DNA of 64,000 nt, taken from NCBI GenBank assembly GCA_000231825.2, contig JH720293.1, positions 3,213,872-3,277,871 of the forward strand, read 5' to 3'. The notes under the pieces were generated by a model. That model did not search any database, had not been told where the DNA came from, and saw only the letters and a program-made list of their open reading frames with translations. The DNA comes from Tetrahymena elliotti 4EA (taxonomy: Eukaryota > Ciliophora > Oligohymenophorea > Hymenostomatida > Tetrahymenidae). A program made the position numbers and the translations under genes. Positions 25,248 through 37,606 of the stretch are shown here, piece by piece. Within the stretch, counting starts at the first letter, position 1. Every line of letters starts with the position of its first letter.

Positions 25248-26116
25248 TAATTATCAATTTTTTTTGTGTAAATATTTAGAATTAAATATAAAGTGATGAC
25301 TTTTTACTCCTGTTATAGCTTCAAAATGAATTCCTTTACAGCTTTTTCAAACAAAGATAGGTATTCAAGTTAAATAATTACGTCTGTTATATAGAATGAT
25401 AGATTACTGATAATTATTTTTTGAAGTTTGAAGCTAGGTTTTGCGATAAAGGTTTATATAAGAAATATCATTCAATTAGAAATTTTAATAGTATATCTTC
25501 AAATTTGCACTAAAGTGAGATTAATGAACTTAAAAAACTAAAATCTATAAATAAACAAAAATTTTTATTACCTACTTTAAAATTAACAAAACATTTTTTT
25601 AATAAAAAAAAACAAAAGATTTTAATATTTTTTGTATTTTAAGATGAAATTTTAATTTAATTTTTTATTAAAACAATTATTTTTGAAAATAAAATCATAA
25701 AAAAGATAGTGAAATTTTACTTTTAAAAAAGAAAATCAATTAGGATAAAAATTACATGAAATTTGTTATTATCTTTGCCAAAATAATTCAAATAATTTAT
25801 TAAAAAAGAAAAAGTAAATCTATTATTTAAAGATATGAAGAGTTTTTTAGAAAAGAATCAACAACAAAATATAAAAAAAAGGGTGTAATAGTAATAATAT
25901 TAGTAATTATACAAATAGATTGGTTGATTGATTTCAAAGACACATTAATTAATTAAGTAAATTATAATCACAAATTGTAGATTAGATAAATTGAGCAATA
26001 TTTTGCTTTGATTATAATTATTAAATTCAAAAGATTAAAAAAACAAATTATAAAATAAAGAAGGTTTTAGCATTATATTAGATTTTCAGAACAATATAAT
26101 AATAAAGGTCAAAAAT
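25248..26116. other. AT-rich divergent promoter spacer
   Basis: No coding frame. A short TTGGTTGATTGATT run occurs near 25920. No recognised motif. Confidence 0.55.
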
Positions 26117-26739
26117 ATGAAACAAATAAATCATTTTTATGTTTATGTCATATTGATAAGCCTAATAAACTATGGCTATTCAAACACTTTTTCATGTTAA
26201 ATTCTTACAGAAGATGAAGTTTAAGAATGCCCTCTAATTAATGAGCCAGTATGTGCAGTAATTAAAAAAGGAGTGCTCAAATGTGGTTAAGAGTAATGCA
26301 GACTTACATACTAAAATAAATGTGAGGCATGCAAAAATAGTAAAATATTAGACTTTGTTATAGAGGGTCCATGCGAAGACTATCCTAACAAGTCAGTTTT
26401 TTGTGGCCTTAATAGAGATGAAATGGCTTGTGATAGTTCAAATACAAGAAAGCAAAGTATGAATATATTTCTTTCTTTACTTTTAATTACTAATATGAAT
26501 TTTTTGTTTGTTTAAGTCCTGATTTCAGATACAAAAAGTTAGAATATAATATTTTTATGTTATCAATTATTTTAGGTAATGTCACCAAAGTTTGTGGATT
26601 TTATAATTTGAATACAAAATGTAATTTGAATCCTTGCTTTGAACTCTATCCTTCATCTTGTCATGCATGTAATAATGAACTGGTAGAATTTTATTTAGAA
26701 GGGCCATGTCCAATTATGACATCATTTGAATTTCATTGA
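26117..26739 (+). CDS. Secreted cysteine-rich protein with Kazal-like repeats
   Basis: 167 residues; one 119-bp intron (26457-26575) joins the two exons in frame. The N-terminus is a typical signal peptide: MKQ, hydrophobic HFYVYVILISLI, polar end NYGYS. Mature repeat 1 (about residues 32-82) reads CPLINEPVCAV...TYQNKCEACK...EGPC, close to the Kazal pattern C....PVC....TY.N.C.AC...G.C. Repeat 2, encoded mostly by exon 2, keeps VCGFY...CF.LYPSSCHACN...EGPC in a shorter form. Kazal domains inhibit serine proteases; the reactive-site loop here is unusual because an extra Cys pair (KCGQEQC) interrupts it. Likely a secreted or granule protein. The inhibitor role is inferred from the cysteine pattern. 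Confidence 0.72.
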
Positions 26740-27140
26740 TAATAAATAATACTTGGTAGTTACTAAAATATAACTCAAAAAATTTTATAATTCTTAACTT
26801 ATTTTGATAATAAAAAAATCTACAATAAACTAATGAATGAATATCATCCAAGAACTTCTTATTTATAGTGTCTTTCTATCTTTCTTTTAGAAAAGAAGGT
26901 GAAATGTGAAATGCAAGAATATATTGAATTATAATTGCTTTCATGTGATTTTAATTTATATTGATAGTTTACATAATATCACTAATATTACCAAACATGT
27001 ATTTATACTATATATTAACAATTCTTTCAAAGTATAAAAAAATAATAATCTAATTTAAATAAAAAAACTAATTTATAAAAAGAAATTAAGAAATAGTAAG
27101 CTAGGTAGATAAGTAGATTTTAGCAAATCCAAAGTTTAAA
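26740..27140. other. AT-rich spacer
   Basis: Between two tandem plus-strand genes; nothing recognisable. Confidence 0.5.
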
Positions 27141-27824
27141 ATGTTCGAGGTCAGTTAATTATAATATGATTTTTTGATCATTAAGAAATACAATGATTTA
27201 TTTTGGGTTGGATACTCTCAATATTCTTTGCCAATCATTATTGTTCTTTACTTAATCAAGATTTTCAAACCTGTAGACAATTCAAAAGTAAAAAATTAAA
27301 AAGAAATAAAGAGGTAATGGCATGACATCTTGACTGTTTTTTTTATTGGTTATGCTCCAATTTATTATTTTATTGACGGTGTTTGTTTGGTAGTGACTAA
27401 TCTTGCTTTTGAGTAATAATGTAAAATGGATATGCTTTATCATCATATTGTGAGTGCTGTATTTTTGCCTTTTGTATTCTTAACTAAGCACATTCCATCA
27501 TGGTAATTAGGACCAGGAGTTATGCACGCAATGTTATTAACATTCCCATAACACACATGGCTTAATTACCCTTATCTTGGAATTATGATAATTTTCAATA
27601 TTAAGCTCTTTTCTTAACCTTACACAAGATTTATTTAGTATAAACTTCTTAAAATTGGTATGGGTATATTATATGGTTGCTTAGTGCTTTTATGGCTACA
27701 CTCATGCTCTAACAGAGCAGAGGACCTTCCTTCCTAAGTTACTAATGTATATGCTACAGAAGGCTATCAAGCTCTTTTTACTAAAATAGATGAAATGGGA
27801 AAAGTGATTTTCTAAAGAAGCTGA
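27141..27824 (+). CDS. Small polytopic membrane protein, possibly TLC-like
   Basis: Intronless 227-residue frame ending at TGA 27822-27824. About six hydrophobic segments: YSLPIIIVLYLIKIF, VFFIGYAPIYYFI, IVSAVFLPFVFL, GVMHAMLLTF, YLGIMIIFNIKLF and GMGILYGCLVLLWL. A motif DMLYHHIVS at the start of the third span resembles the LLHH segment of TRAM-LAG1-CLN8 (TLC) domain proteins, and the IKRQWHDI stretch before span 2 fits a cytosolic loop. The match is weak and I do not assign a reaction. No signal peptide is obvious. Confidence 0.65.
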
Positions 27825-29901
27825 AAAATTAAAAAAGAAGAAGATATATAGAACTAACTAATAAAGATAGATAAATTAATAATGTTTTACTATAATATTA
27901 TTAGTTTTTGAAAATTAATAAAATATTAATAAAGCATGTTCAATAAATACTCTATACTTTATTTGCTTTTCTAATTTTTATTTTCATTTCATCTTATTAA
28001 TTTTCATTTATTTTATTTATTTATCTTTAGAATCTAACATTTATGAATAGAAGAATTTTCTTGAGAAGATTTATTTTGTTAAATAAAGGTTTTCTTAAAA
28101 TACTAAAAAATAATTAATTCACAATTTTTCTCGCTATTTTGTAATAGTAATTTATATTATTTTAGCATTTATATTGATGAGAAATTTACATATCAATCAC
28201 TTCTTTTGGTATTTTAGATCAATCTTAAAGCTTTACCTCTTGTATAAAAATTAATAACTAATGAGTAAGTAATTTGGTCTTTGTATAAGTCGATATATGC
28301 CATCACTATTATGCTTATTGAACAAAAAAATACAAATTTTAAAATATATTTGGTGGTAAATATTGTGATTAATAAGTATAGAAAATAAATTAATTCTTTT
28401 AAAATTCTAAAATAAATTAGATCAATCTTTGGATTTTTTTGGCGAAAATAAATTAAATAATAAGATTTTATTTATCTTTCCAAAAAAAGAAAAAATAAAT
28501 TATTATATTTTTTAGTTAAATTTCATAATTTTAATGAAATAAATTTTGTTTTAGAAAATATTTATATTTTAAATAGATTAGTTATTTCTTCAAATAACAT
28601 TTTTATTCTTAAATAGATAAAAAATATCTTGTTAAAATAGTTTGTTCAGTAAAAGTTTTAAGTTTCTTTTTTTAATAAAAAATCAATTGCTATGATATTA
28701 CAAATTTTACAAAAAAAGCTTTTCTTTATTAAAATAATTATAGTTTGATACTTAAAAATAGATCAAAAAATAAAGAGACTATTGATAGGAATATCTGATT
28801 TCAGTTTATAAGAAATAGGTAGTAGATTGGTTAAAAGAGAAAAATATCATAATTAAACATTAAGCTAGGATTATTTTTCTATTTAATTTTTCTATTTGTT
28901 AAAGCCATTAAGAATATTAAAAATAAAATAGACATTAGATTTTTCTTAAATATGATATGTATTAACTCTTTAATATAAAATTTAATAGCTTTACTTAATT
29001 TTTTATCAGTAAAGTATAAATTTTTAGTTCAGTATAAATGTATGTAGAATAATATTTATCAGATTTTATTTAAATATACTGATTTATTTTTTTTACTCAA
29101 TAGACAAATTGCAAGTCTTAAAATCTAAAAAATACTTTTTTATTAAAATTGAATAAATTATTTGATTTTTTTGATCAGAAAATGTTTGCTTTTATATGAA
29201 TTGGATTCAAGTTTTAACATTTTTAAAAGATATGGATTCTTTAATATAGTACTATTATTTTTTTTATTATTTATGCATTGCATCATTAGATTAAATTAAA
29301 GAGTAAAAATTACGCATTAAAAAATTTGACAAAGTGCGTCTTATGCTAATAGATAAAATCAAAATAATTACATATTATATGTACTCTAATAAAAATATTT
29401 CTATTTATTGTTTTAATGCTTCAGTATAAATACTTAATTTCATATTTTGCTTAATGTTCAATTACTAATCAAATAGATAAAAGTAATTGATGACCATAAC
29501 TAATAATAGTAAATACTTGTTCAAACAAAAATGGAATTAAATATATTAAATATTTATGAGAGACAGATTTAAGTTAAGAGAGAGGATAATTAATATTTGC
29601 ATGGAATGTTTGATATATTTACAAATAAAATAAATTAATGGTGATGATGATGATGATGAGATTAGTCTATAAATAGTAGGTTTTAATAAATAAATAAATA
29701 TGAAATATATACAAATGCGTGTGTTGAGATTTATTGGTATTTTTGTTATTTTAAATTATACAAAATTTTGATAAGGGAGAAGTATTTTTTAGAATATTTA
29801 TTTTTATATATAAGTGAGTATGTTGTGATATTTTTTTTCATAGAAAATGTTTAAATGTTTGTTTGGTTAGTATTTTTTTATTTAAATCTTTTTGAATTTT
29901 A
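27825..29901. other. ~2 kb AT-rich convergent spacer with short repeats
   Basis: No coding frame with codon character on either strand. Holds a GAT microsatellite (29639-29660) and (AAAT/AATA)n tracts. No tRNA-like box found. The length is larger than most spacers here. Confidence 0.55.
29639..29660 (+). repeat. GAT/GATGAT microsatellite
   Basis: TGGTGATGATGATGATGATG, about six GAT units, in noncoding DNA. Confidence 0.9.
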
Positions 29902-30651
29902 TCATTTTAATTGATTTGTGTAAAGAAGAAATTCTTTAAGAACTTTTTCATAGTTTTTGAGTTGCTAAACAAATCCTTTATTAGGGTTGATTACTGGTCT
30001 CTTTTGCTTTAAGAAATTATAGCAATCCTCATATGATTTATTTTAAAATTTCATCAAAAAAGCAATCAAAATGGTTGCACTACGAGAAATACCTTTCCTG
30101 CAGTGTATGAGAATGTTTTATTTATTTTGTATTGCATTAAATATGAACTAGTAACTTTAATCAAAATGAGCTTTAATAGATTCCATTTCATTATCAAAAA
30201 CAATAATAGTTTTGTGGTTATAATAATCAGGAAGCTTAAAGTTGTAATTTCTATCAATTGAAAGAACAGATTTTATATTATCTTTTTCTAAGTTTTATAT
30301 TTTAGATGCATAGTCATAATCGCTGATATAGATTCCTCCCAACTCTTCACTAGGTTCAATCACACAATTTATGTAGCTTGTGTTAATTTATACTGAAGTA
30401 GGAGAGGGTAAGGCTTCTTTATATTATTAATTTTGGCTCTGGATTAAAGGAGAAAATGATTCTACTTATTATACATCATTAGATTTGAAGGATAAGTTTG
30501 TTGATCTATCCTTAGAATCGTGGTTGTTGAGTAAATATTTTTATTTTTTAGCATCTTATAATTTTAACTTTTAGATATAACACACATAGAAGTAAATTTC
30601 AGGCTAATAGTAAAGTCTTTATTATTGATAATTTGGAGCAGTTGAAATCAT
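29902..30651 (-). CDS. Dual-specificity protein phosphatase
   Basis: Intronless 249-residue frame, ATG 30651 to TGA 29902-29904. Residues 1-100 are a variable N-terminus rich in Tyr, Gln and Asn. The phosphatase domain starts near 108 with ELGGIYISDYDYASK, as in DSP family members (G.Y.G....A). The strand SVLSID, then IIVFDNEMESIKAHF, carries a plausible general-acid Asp. The catalytic P-loop is ILIHCRKGISRSATILIAF with Cys184 and Arg190 (HCxxGxxRS). YEDCYNFLKQKRPVINPN is the typical downstream helix. Such enzymes remove phosphate from Tyr and Ser/Thr, often on MAP kinases. No extra domain or membrane anchor is seen. Confidence 0.92.
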
Positions 30652-33001
30652 ATGAAAAAGATTTTATTTTGTTTTTAGTAATGAATTTTGTTGATTTTTT
30701 TATCAGGTTTACTTTGTTTTTCTTTTTTAATAATTTTTTCTTTTAATTATTGTTTATCAATTCAATTGATTACTTAGAGTTCGTTTTAATTTACTTCAAA
30801 GCGCAATCTATCTTAATTCAATTATTTTATAATTTATTTAATTTAGAAGCAGTGTTTGTTTGAAAAGGAAGAAGCTTTTTCTCAATTATATATTTATTTA
30901 CTACTCACTGATGCTCTTTCTTATTATAAAAATAGAAACAAATGGAATAAAAAGATTTATGAAGATTATTTTTTGATTAAGTTGAATGAAAAAACACTTT
31001 ATTGATTCTTTTCATGCGAACTTTTATTAAGCGCATCAAAACATCAATACAAAAACAATATCTATATTAATTTAATAGAATTTCCTGCTATATAAATTTA
31101 ATAGACTCTCAAAGTTCTTCCTTCCATTTCAAATACAAATAAGTTATTAGATGTTTTTGCTATTTCTGAAGCAATAATTAAAGAATCAATTAAAATGTAT
31201 AATCTTTAGGTAATAGCTTAAGCGGATGCTCTCATAATAATTAAAGGGGGATCAATTTTCTGAATTCAAATAAAAAAAGCTCATTAACGGATGGCTTGAA
31301 TTAAGTCCCCCCTCCTTTATAATTTGAAATTAAAATAGCTGATAAAAATATTGAATTCTATTTTCTTATATTTATTTCTTTATCAGGCAGGGACCCCTCC
31401 AAAATAAATTTTGAGATAAGCTTTAATAATGAATAAATCCAAATTGAAAGCAAATCAATAATAGACTTAACTTTATTTAATAAAACAAATTATCAACATT
31501 TAATTTCAGTTTAATTAAATAGTTTTATCTGATCAAAATATTTCTTGAAAAGGCAAAAACAAAAATGTTGAAAACGAGTAAGATAAGTCATAAAAACTGC
31601 TATGCAATCTGCATCTGTAAATTATTAGTTTTGCTTCAAATTGTTTTTTCTTTTTGATAATTAATAATTTCTTTTATAAAAGAAACATGAACAAACAAAA
31701 ATTTTATATCAAAATAAATTATCAAAATCACTAAAAAATGAAGAATTTGTTTACAAAAATTTGAATTGGCAAATATTTGGGTAAAAAATGAAAGAATAAT
31801 TATCTTGTTTTATATTAATAATGCATACTATTCTTCATTCATTTTGCTTTTGATTAAAAAATTTGAGTTACTATCAAAGGCGATTTCAACTTCTAATAAA
31901 TTAAATATTAATGATATAACAATCTAGTTCTTTACGTAACATATTTGAATTTAATTCTCAAAGCATCCATTCTAAACCTTTCATCTTATCATCCACCTTT
32001 TATCAATATTTTAAAAAATTATTGATATTTATAAATTTATTTCAAGAAGCAAATTAAATTTGAAAACGGGTATTACAATTATTTGCTTATTAAAATCCTA
32101 TAAAAGACAAAATTGACTCATCAGCTATCAACTTATACTGAAATCTGATCTATTTATAAGTTATCTTCTCAAATTTAAATAAGAAAAAAAATTGATTATT
32201 TAAAAAAAACTGTTTGATAATTTATAAAAATAATCTCTAAAATTTTATTTCTTCTAATTATAAATATTAACTTAATTTAGAAATAGCAAATTTTATTGTA
32301 GAAACTTACTTTTAAATAATAGTTGTAGATATTTTAAAATAAAATTGTTTCATTTAAAATTATTTCTTAAATAACTTTATCTATTTATTTTTAACTAAAG
32401 CTATATTGCTATTTCAAAATAATTTGTTTTCATTTTATGATTAAAGAGGTAAAATCGTATATATTCCTTTGATGATATTTTGCAAATATGAAGGTCAGTA
32501 TTTACATAAGTAAAGGCAATTAGATAGTATTTTAATTTATTCTATTTTATTCTAATCATATTATCTTACATTATTAGTTTTCTACTTTTTAAAAAAAGCC
32601 AATCACTCATTTTGTAATATATTTAAAATTTAAAAAAATAAACCGATTTTATCTTTAAAATAGTATATAATGAATGATAAATATTTTGAAATTATTTTTA
32701 ATCTAATTTAAAAAATAATTGATAATAAATACAGGATGGTAATTGTTAAACACATTTTTAAATGTTTTAGTAGATGCTTAGTAATAATTAAAAATTAATT
32801 GTTTAAAGTATCTTTTTTGGCACAAAATCTTATTTCTAAAATCATAGTAAAATTAATTAGATTTTACAAGTCACAGTAAAGTATTATAAATCCAAGTCAT
32901 AGTATTTAGTAAAGAACTAAAATTGGTTAAGTTGAAGCAAAAAGAATAGTAGGGATATAAATAATTAAATTTCAAGATAAACCACTAAAAGCTCTTCATA
33001 A
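30652..33001. other. ~2.3 kb AT-rich divergent spacer with a GC-richer island
   Basis: No protein-coding frame on either strand. Most is A/T tract. A locally GC-rich, partly self-complementary stretch at about 31218-31400 stands out and is listed separately. The spacer presumably holds the promoters of two divergent genes. Confidence 0.55.
31231..31325. other. GC-richer self-complementary island, possible small RNA
   Basis: GGGGGA at 31246-31251 can pair with TCCCCC at 31306-31311. GAATTCAA (31262-31269) can pair with TTGAATT (31296-31302). Flanking ATAATTAAAG and CTTTATAATT extend an outer stem. CGGATG occurs at 31223 and 31288. This composition is exceptional against its surroundings. No snRNA or tRNA family is recognised. 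Confidence 0.35.
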
Positions 33002-36000
33002 ATGAACAATCTTAATCTTGGAAATAGTTTGTAGAATTAATAGATTTTAATAAATTCTAGCAATAGTAGCATATAAAATTAACAAGGAAATAGCAATGGT
33101 TCCTCAAATAATTTATCAAGCTAAAATAATGGTCCTAATAATAATCCAAACAATAATAATATAAACAGCAAGGGTAAAAAAAATAAAAAGAAAGATGAGG
33201 TTACCTTAGCTTTTGATATCGCTTTGGGCAATAATAATAGATTAGAATTTTCTCACTAAAAGTAGTTTAAAAGAGATATTTACAAACTTCTTGATTAAGA
33301 ATCTTTCATGAGCAAATAAAATGAGAGAGATATTAGTTATTTTTTCACCTTACTCAATAAAACAATTAAGACAAATAAAATACATTATGATATTCTCCTC
33401 GAAGTAAGTTTATTGTAACATTTTTGTTAGCTAATATAATTTTTTAATGCATAAAAGATCTTGATAAAATCACTTACACAGCTAACTATTCATGACACTA
33501 TCAGTAAATAAAATTATTTTGAGTTATTTAATAAATATTTTTCCCTTAAAAAAGGCAACAAAGAAATAGAAAATTAGTTTTATTCATGTTTTTTTGACCT
33601 AAATAATTCTAATTGTTTTGTGGATAAGAAAGTGAAAGGAAAGATATTTTATGATTAAACACATGAAGGCATTTATGATTAATTTTTTGAGGTTCTTTAA
33701 CCTTAAAATGAGAAAAACTGCTTGAAGCACTTAATATTCTTCAGAGTAATTTAAAAATTATTATTAAAATTTCTTTTCTTAGAATTCTATTTCAGAAATT
33801 ATGCAGAGGTTAATAAGAAATCGAAGATGAAGGATTAAATATCATTTATTTAGCAAAGAAAATATCTGAAAAATAGGCATTTACTGCTAATTGCTTAGAT
33901 ATATAAGTAATTCTATTTATATCTAAATTATGGTGGATGATAACTTCAAGTTATTCAACAGTTGAAGGTATGCTAAAAACTTAAAATTTAAAGATACAGA
34001 TGATTTTTTTAATATGAACTTTTTATTAATTTGAAAAAATTTATTATTTTTTTTATAGAGAAAGGTAAAAGCTTGAAATCTGAGTATGAAGCATTAAAGT
34101 AACTGATGGGTTAGTATAAAAAGTAATTATAAGTAGTGCTAGAAAAGATGTATGCTTACTTGCTTAGTGAATTAAAAAATCCACATAAAAAAGAAGTTGT
34201 ATTTTAAGGGATGATTCTTTTTATCCTTTATATGATGTGTAAATTCAAGAATGTGTTGAGTTTGTAAATGGAAAATCCTACCTTTTTAAATATACTCAAT
34301 ACATTTTTAAGTAAAGAAAACTCTTAGTTTATTTTCCCAGTAATATTTAACTTTAATTGTAGAATCTATTATTAAAAATTTTACATCTCATAAAAAGTCT
34401 TTAGGTCAATTTTAAGTTTATTTCAACTCAGAAAACATGATGCTAAAAAATTATAAGAAGTGTATTGCAGAAAAGAAATCTTTGTTAGAAGCTATGGAAC
34501 TCATTGTCCAAAATCTAATCTCTAACAGCCTTGTAAATAATAATGAAATATTCTTTAAAATACTTGAATTCCTAGAAGTTAAAAGCTAAGAGAATGATGC
34601 TGTACAAAAATTTTATACAAATATTTAAAATAAATTTTTGTTTTAATCTTTGATTGATAATTTCCCAGTCAACTCAGTTTCTAGTTAATCGTAACGTTTG
34701 TATGCATAGGGTTTATGTTAAATTTTAATATTGAAAATAACATTAGGTAAGCAGTCAAAAAAACTCAAGAATTCTTTAATGAAATGATGAGAAGAAAGAT
34801 ATCTGTAAACAGCTGCTACTCTATTTACTATTTGTAGTAGCTGAGAAATAAAAATGATATTTTTGAATTTGTTAGATAGATTCTTCTTCACCCTAAAGAA
34901 TCATTAAGCTCAAGTATAATAGGAACACTAAATAACATAAAATTACTTTCACCTACATTGTAAATTTCTTAGTTTAAATAGATTAATAAAAATGTTTCAA
35001 CTTTAAAATTTAGTTTAAAAATAGCAATAAAAGTTGCCAAAGCTCTTAGAAATGAGCAAGAAATAAATTATTTTATGGATAATATTCAGAATTTGAATAG
35101 TTATTTGAGATAAATTCTGGAAGACAATTAATAAAACAAAGAACTATTATTGTTTATATAATTCAAGGATTTGTTAATGATGACTTGTAATGTATTGATA
35201 TAACAATACGAGCTTGTTAAAGATAGAAAGCATGAACTTTTAGCATTCATTGTATAAATATTAGATATTTTGTAAGAGTATTGTTTGGAAGATATTGATA
35301 GCTATCAATATGTAAGATCGGACATTTAAATATCTTGTGATTTCATAAGATTGATAACCAAATTTTTGCTAAATAATCTTCCATTTGATGACTCAATAGT
35401 TTAATATATCCTAATTATAAGTAAATATTGAAGTTAATCTAATAAACATGCTAATTTTATTAAATTAAATAGTTACAAGTACTTGCTTATTCTCTTAAAA
35501 GAGAGTGATGACTTTGTTTTTAGAGCTCTAAGAATAAATTGTAGGGTTTTCAATACAAAACAGTGCAAAAATTATAGAAAAAGAGACAATCTTAGAATAT
35601 GATAGAAACGAATTTACTTAAACATCATTAGATTTTTTCAGAGAACTTAATTTAGGAATAGATTTGAGCAAGAAGAAGAGAAGGAGTAGACTTGATCTTA
35701 CTGAAAAAGAGTCTCTTGCTCTCTTCCTATTTAAATTTTACCTTAAATAAAATCCTAAATGCAAATATTTGTATAATTTTATTGTTAATTTTAAATATTG
35801 AAATGAATAATAATACTATAAAATTTAAAAAGATCAGAACATTCTTAGTTGATTAAGGAATCCATTTACCCAAAGCTAAAGGATGAAGATATCAAGAATA
35901 ATTGCAGTCTTAGTAGAAAGATAACAGAAGTTTATTTATTTGGATTTAAGTATGAAAGAAATGTATCTAATTATGCCAATTATTAAAAACCATTTTACTC

Positions 36001-36955
36001 TAATCACCCTTTCGATGAATTCATTAGAGAATATATTATAGAAAATAAATTTTTTTATTCAATTATTTACCTAACATGCCTTAAAGCAGGTATTTATTTT
36101 TAAATTACTTTTATGAAATTTAACAAAATTATTTTTCTTATTTAGATAGTAATTCTTTCAATGAGTTTTTTATGAGCATCCTGCTTAACCTTGGTGCTAT
36201 GTTCCATAATACTTAATTTGAAAAAAAACCTCACTGGACTTTAAGGAAGACCATTAAAACCCTAATTAAAGTAATTAAACAGATTTTAAATAAAAATAAA
36301 TTTAAATATTGAATTTCTAAATAAATAGAGAGATGTTCTTCCTCCTAAATGTGCTTTGTTGATAAAATATTTTGACTAAATGAAAAACTAATCAGTGGAG
36401 CACATTATCTATTTGCTTTATGATTACTGTGTAAAATTCAAGACTTATTCTAACAAGAACAGCTCTTAAATTCCAAGCGCTGATAAGCAATACTTTAAGA
36501 TACCATTAAAATAAATACTAATGACTGAATTAAAAACAGTAGCAAAGTAATACTAGGAAATCCTTACAATTTTTGATTGAAATAGCATTCTTTAAAAATT
36601 AATTTACTTTGATAGGGTGGATTTCCTTCTATGATATATACTTTCAAATTTTAAAAACTTTCTTCAATTCATATATGTAGCAAAAAAATTCTTATTTATT
36701 CATTCATTCCATTTTACTTCATGAGTTATATCTAGTTTAGTTATCAAACTAAATAAAAAAGAAAAATATTAAAAATATGATAAATTGTAGATTTCAATTG
36801 GCGCAAACTCATCATCAAATTCCGATTTGCTTCCTATAGAGATCCTTCTGTTTTTTCTTATTATGAGCTGGCGAAGGAATGTATCATTAAGTACTAGACC
36901 TTCATGGCATGTCATAAGTTAATATTATAATATGCAAAAACCTTATTAACTTTGA
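33002..36955 (+). CDS. Large unrecognised helix-rich protein, multi-exon
   Basis: Starts MNNLNLGNSLQNQQ with an Asn/Ser/Gln-rich leader ending in GKKNKKKDEVTLAFDIALG. Clear introns include 33404-33457 and further ones near 33740, 33905-34060, 34320, 34710, 35420, 35760, 36090 and 36280. The rest is mostly amphipathic helix, for example FFTLLNKTIKTNKIHYDILL, SLLEAMELIVQNLISNSLV, LLMTCNVLIQQYELVKDRKH and VEHIIYLLYDYCVKF. This suggests a HEAT- or armadillo-like solenoid. No catalytic motif, signal peptide or membrane segment was found. The 3' end is uncertain: the TGA at 36953-36955 closes one frame, while a competing frame (VFSYYELAKECIIKYQTFM) runs past it. I could not assign a family. Confidence 0.6.
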
Positions 36956-37606
36956 CTTGCCTTTCTAGATTTTCTTTATGGGTGCTTTTTTAATTAATTA
37001 AAATAAAAATAATAAAATAAACAATAAAAATAAACACCTTTTTTAAAAAAATGATATAAATAAATCTTTTAAAATATCAAATGCTTTAGCAATATCACTC
37101 ATAAGTTGAATTTTGTTTGATTTAGTTAAAATTATTTTAAAAATAAAATATTTTTGAATTTTCTTCTAGTACTTCAAAAAAATAATTCATAATTTAATCT
37201 ATCTAGAGAAAAGATTCATTCTTATATTTTGAGATAGTAAATATATTTAAATTTTAATCTCTGTTCTCATTTTTACTAAATAAAGTTTTGTCTATATAAA
37301 CTAAATTCAAAAAATTAATTTTTTATTGCTTTTTATTTGAAGTAATCTGAGCAAAAGTGTTTGATTTACAAGAAGATTCATAAAATAATAGTTTTGAAGT
37401 TTTTAAAATGGGAATTAAAAAATATTATTTCTATTTTTTTATTAAGTTGTCAGATAAATCTAAAATAATGTAAATTTTTTTTTAAAAAAAAATAAGCTTA
37501 AAAGAGAGTTAAAATTTGATATTTTTCAATAAAAAATTTTCACAAAAAATTAAGGTAGATAACTCCTATTTTTTAAGTAGTGGAGTAGGTTTAAATCAAA
37601 AAGATA
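36956..37606. other. AT-rich spacer
   Basis: No clear coding frame, apart from a possible extension of the previous gene. Nothing else recognised. Confidence 0.45.

Noticed and set aside
27825..29901. Possible gene in the 2-kb spacer
   Set aside because: In the ciliate code some frames stay open, but composition is plain A/T tract with no codon pattern or motif on either strand.
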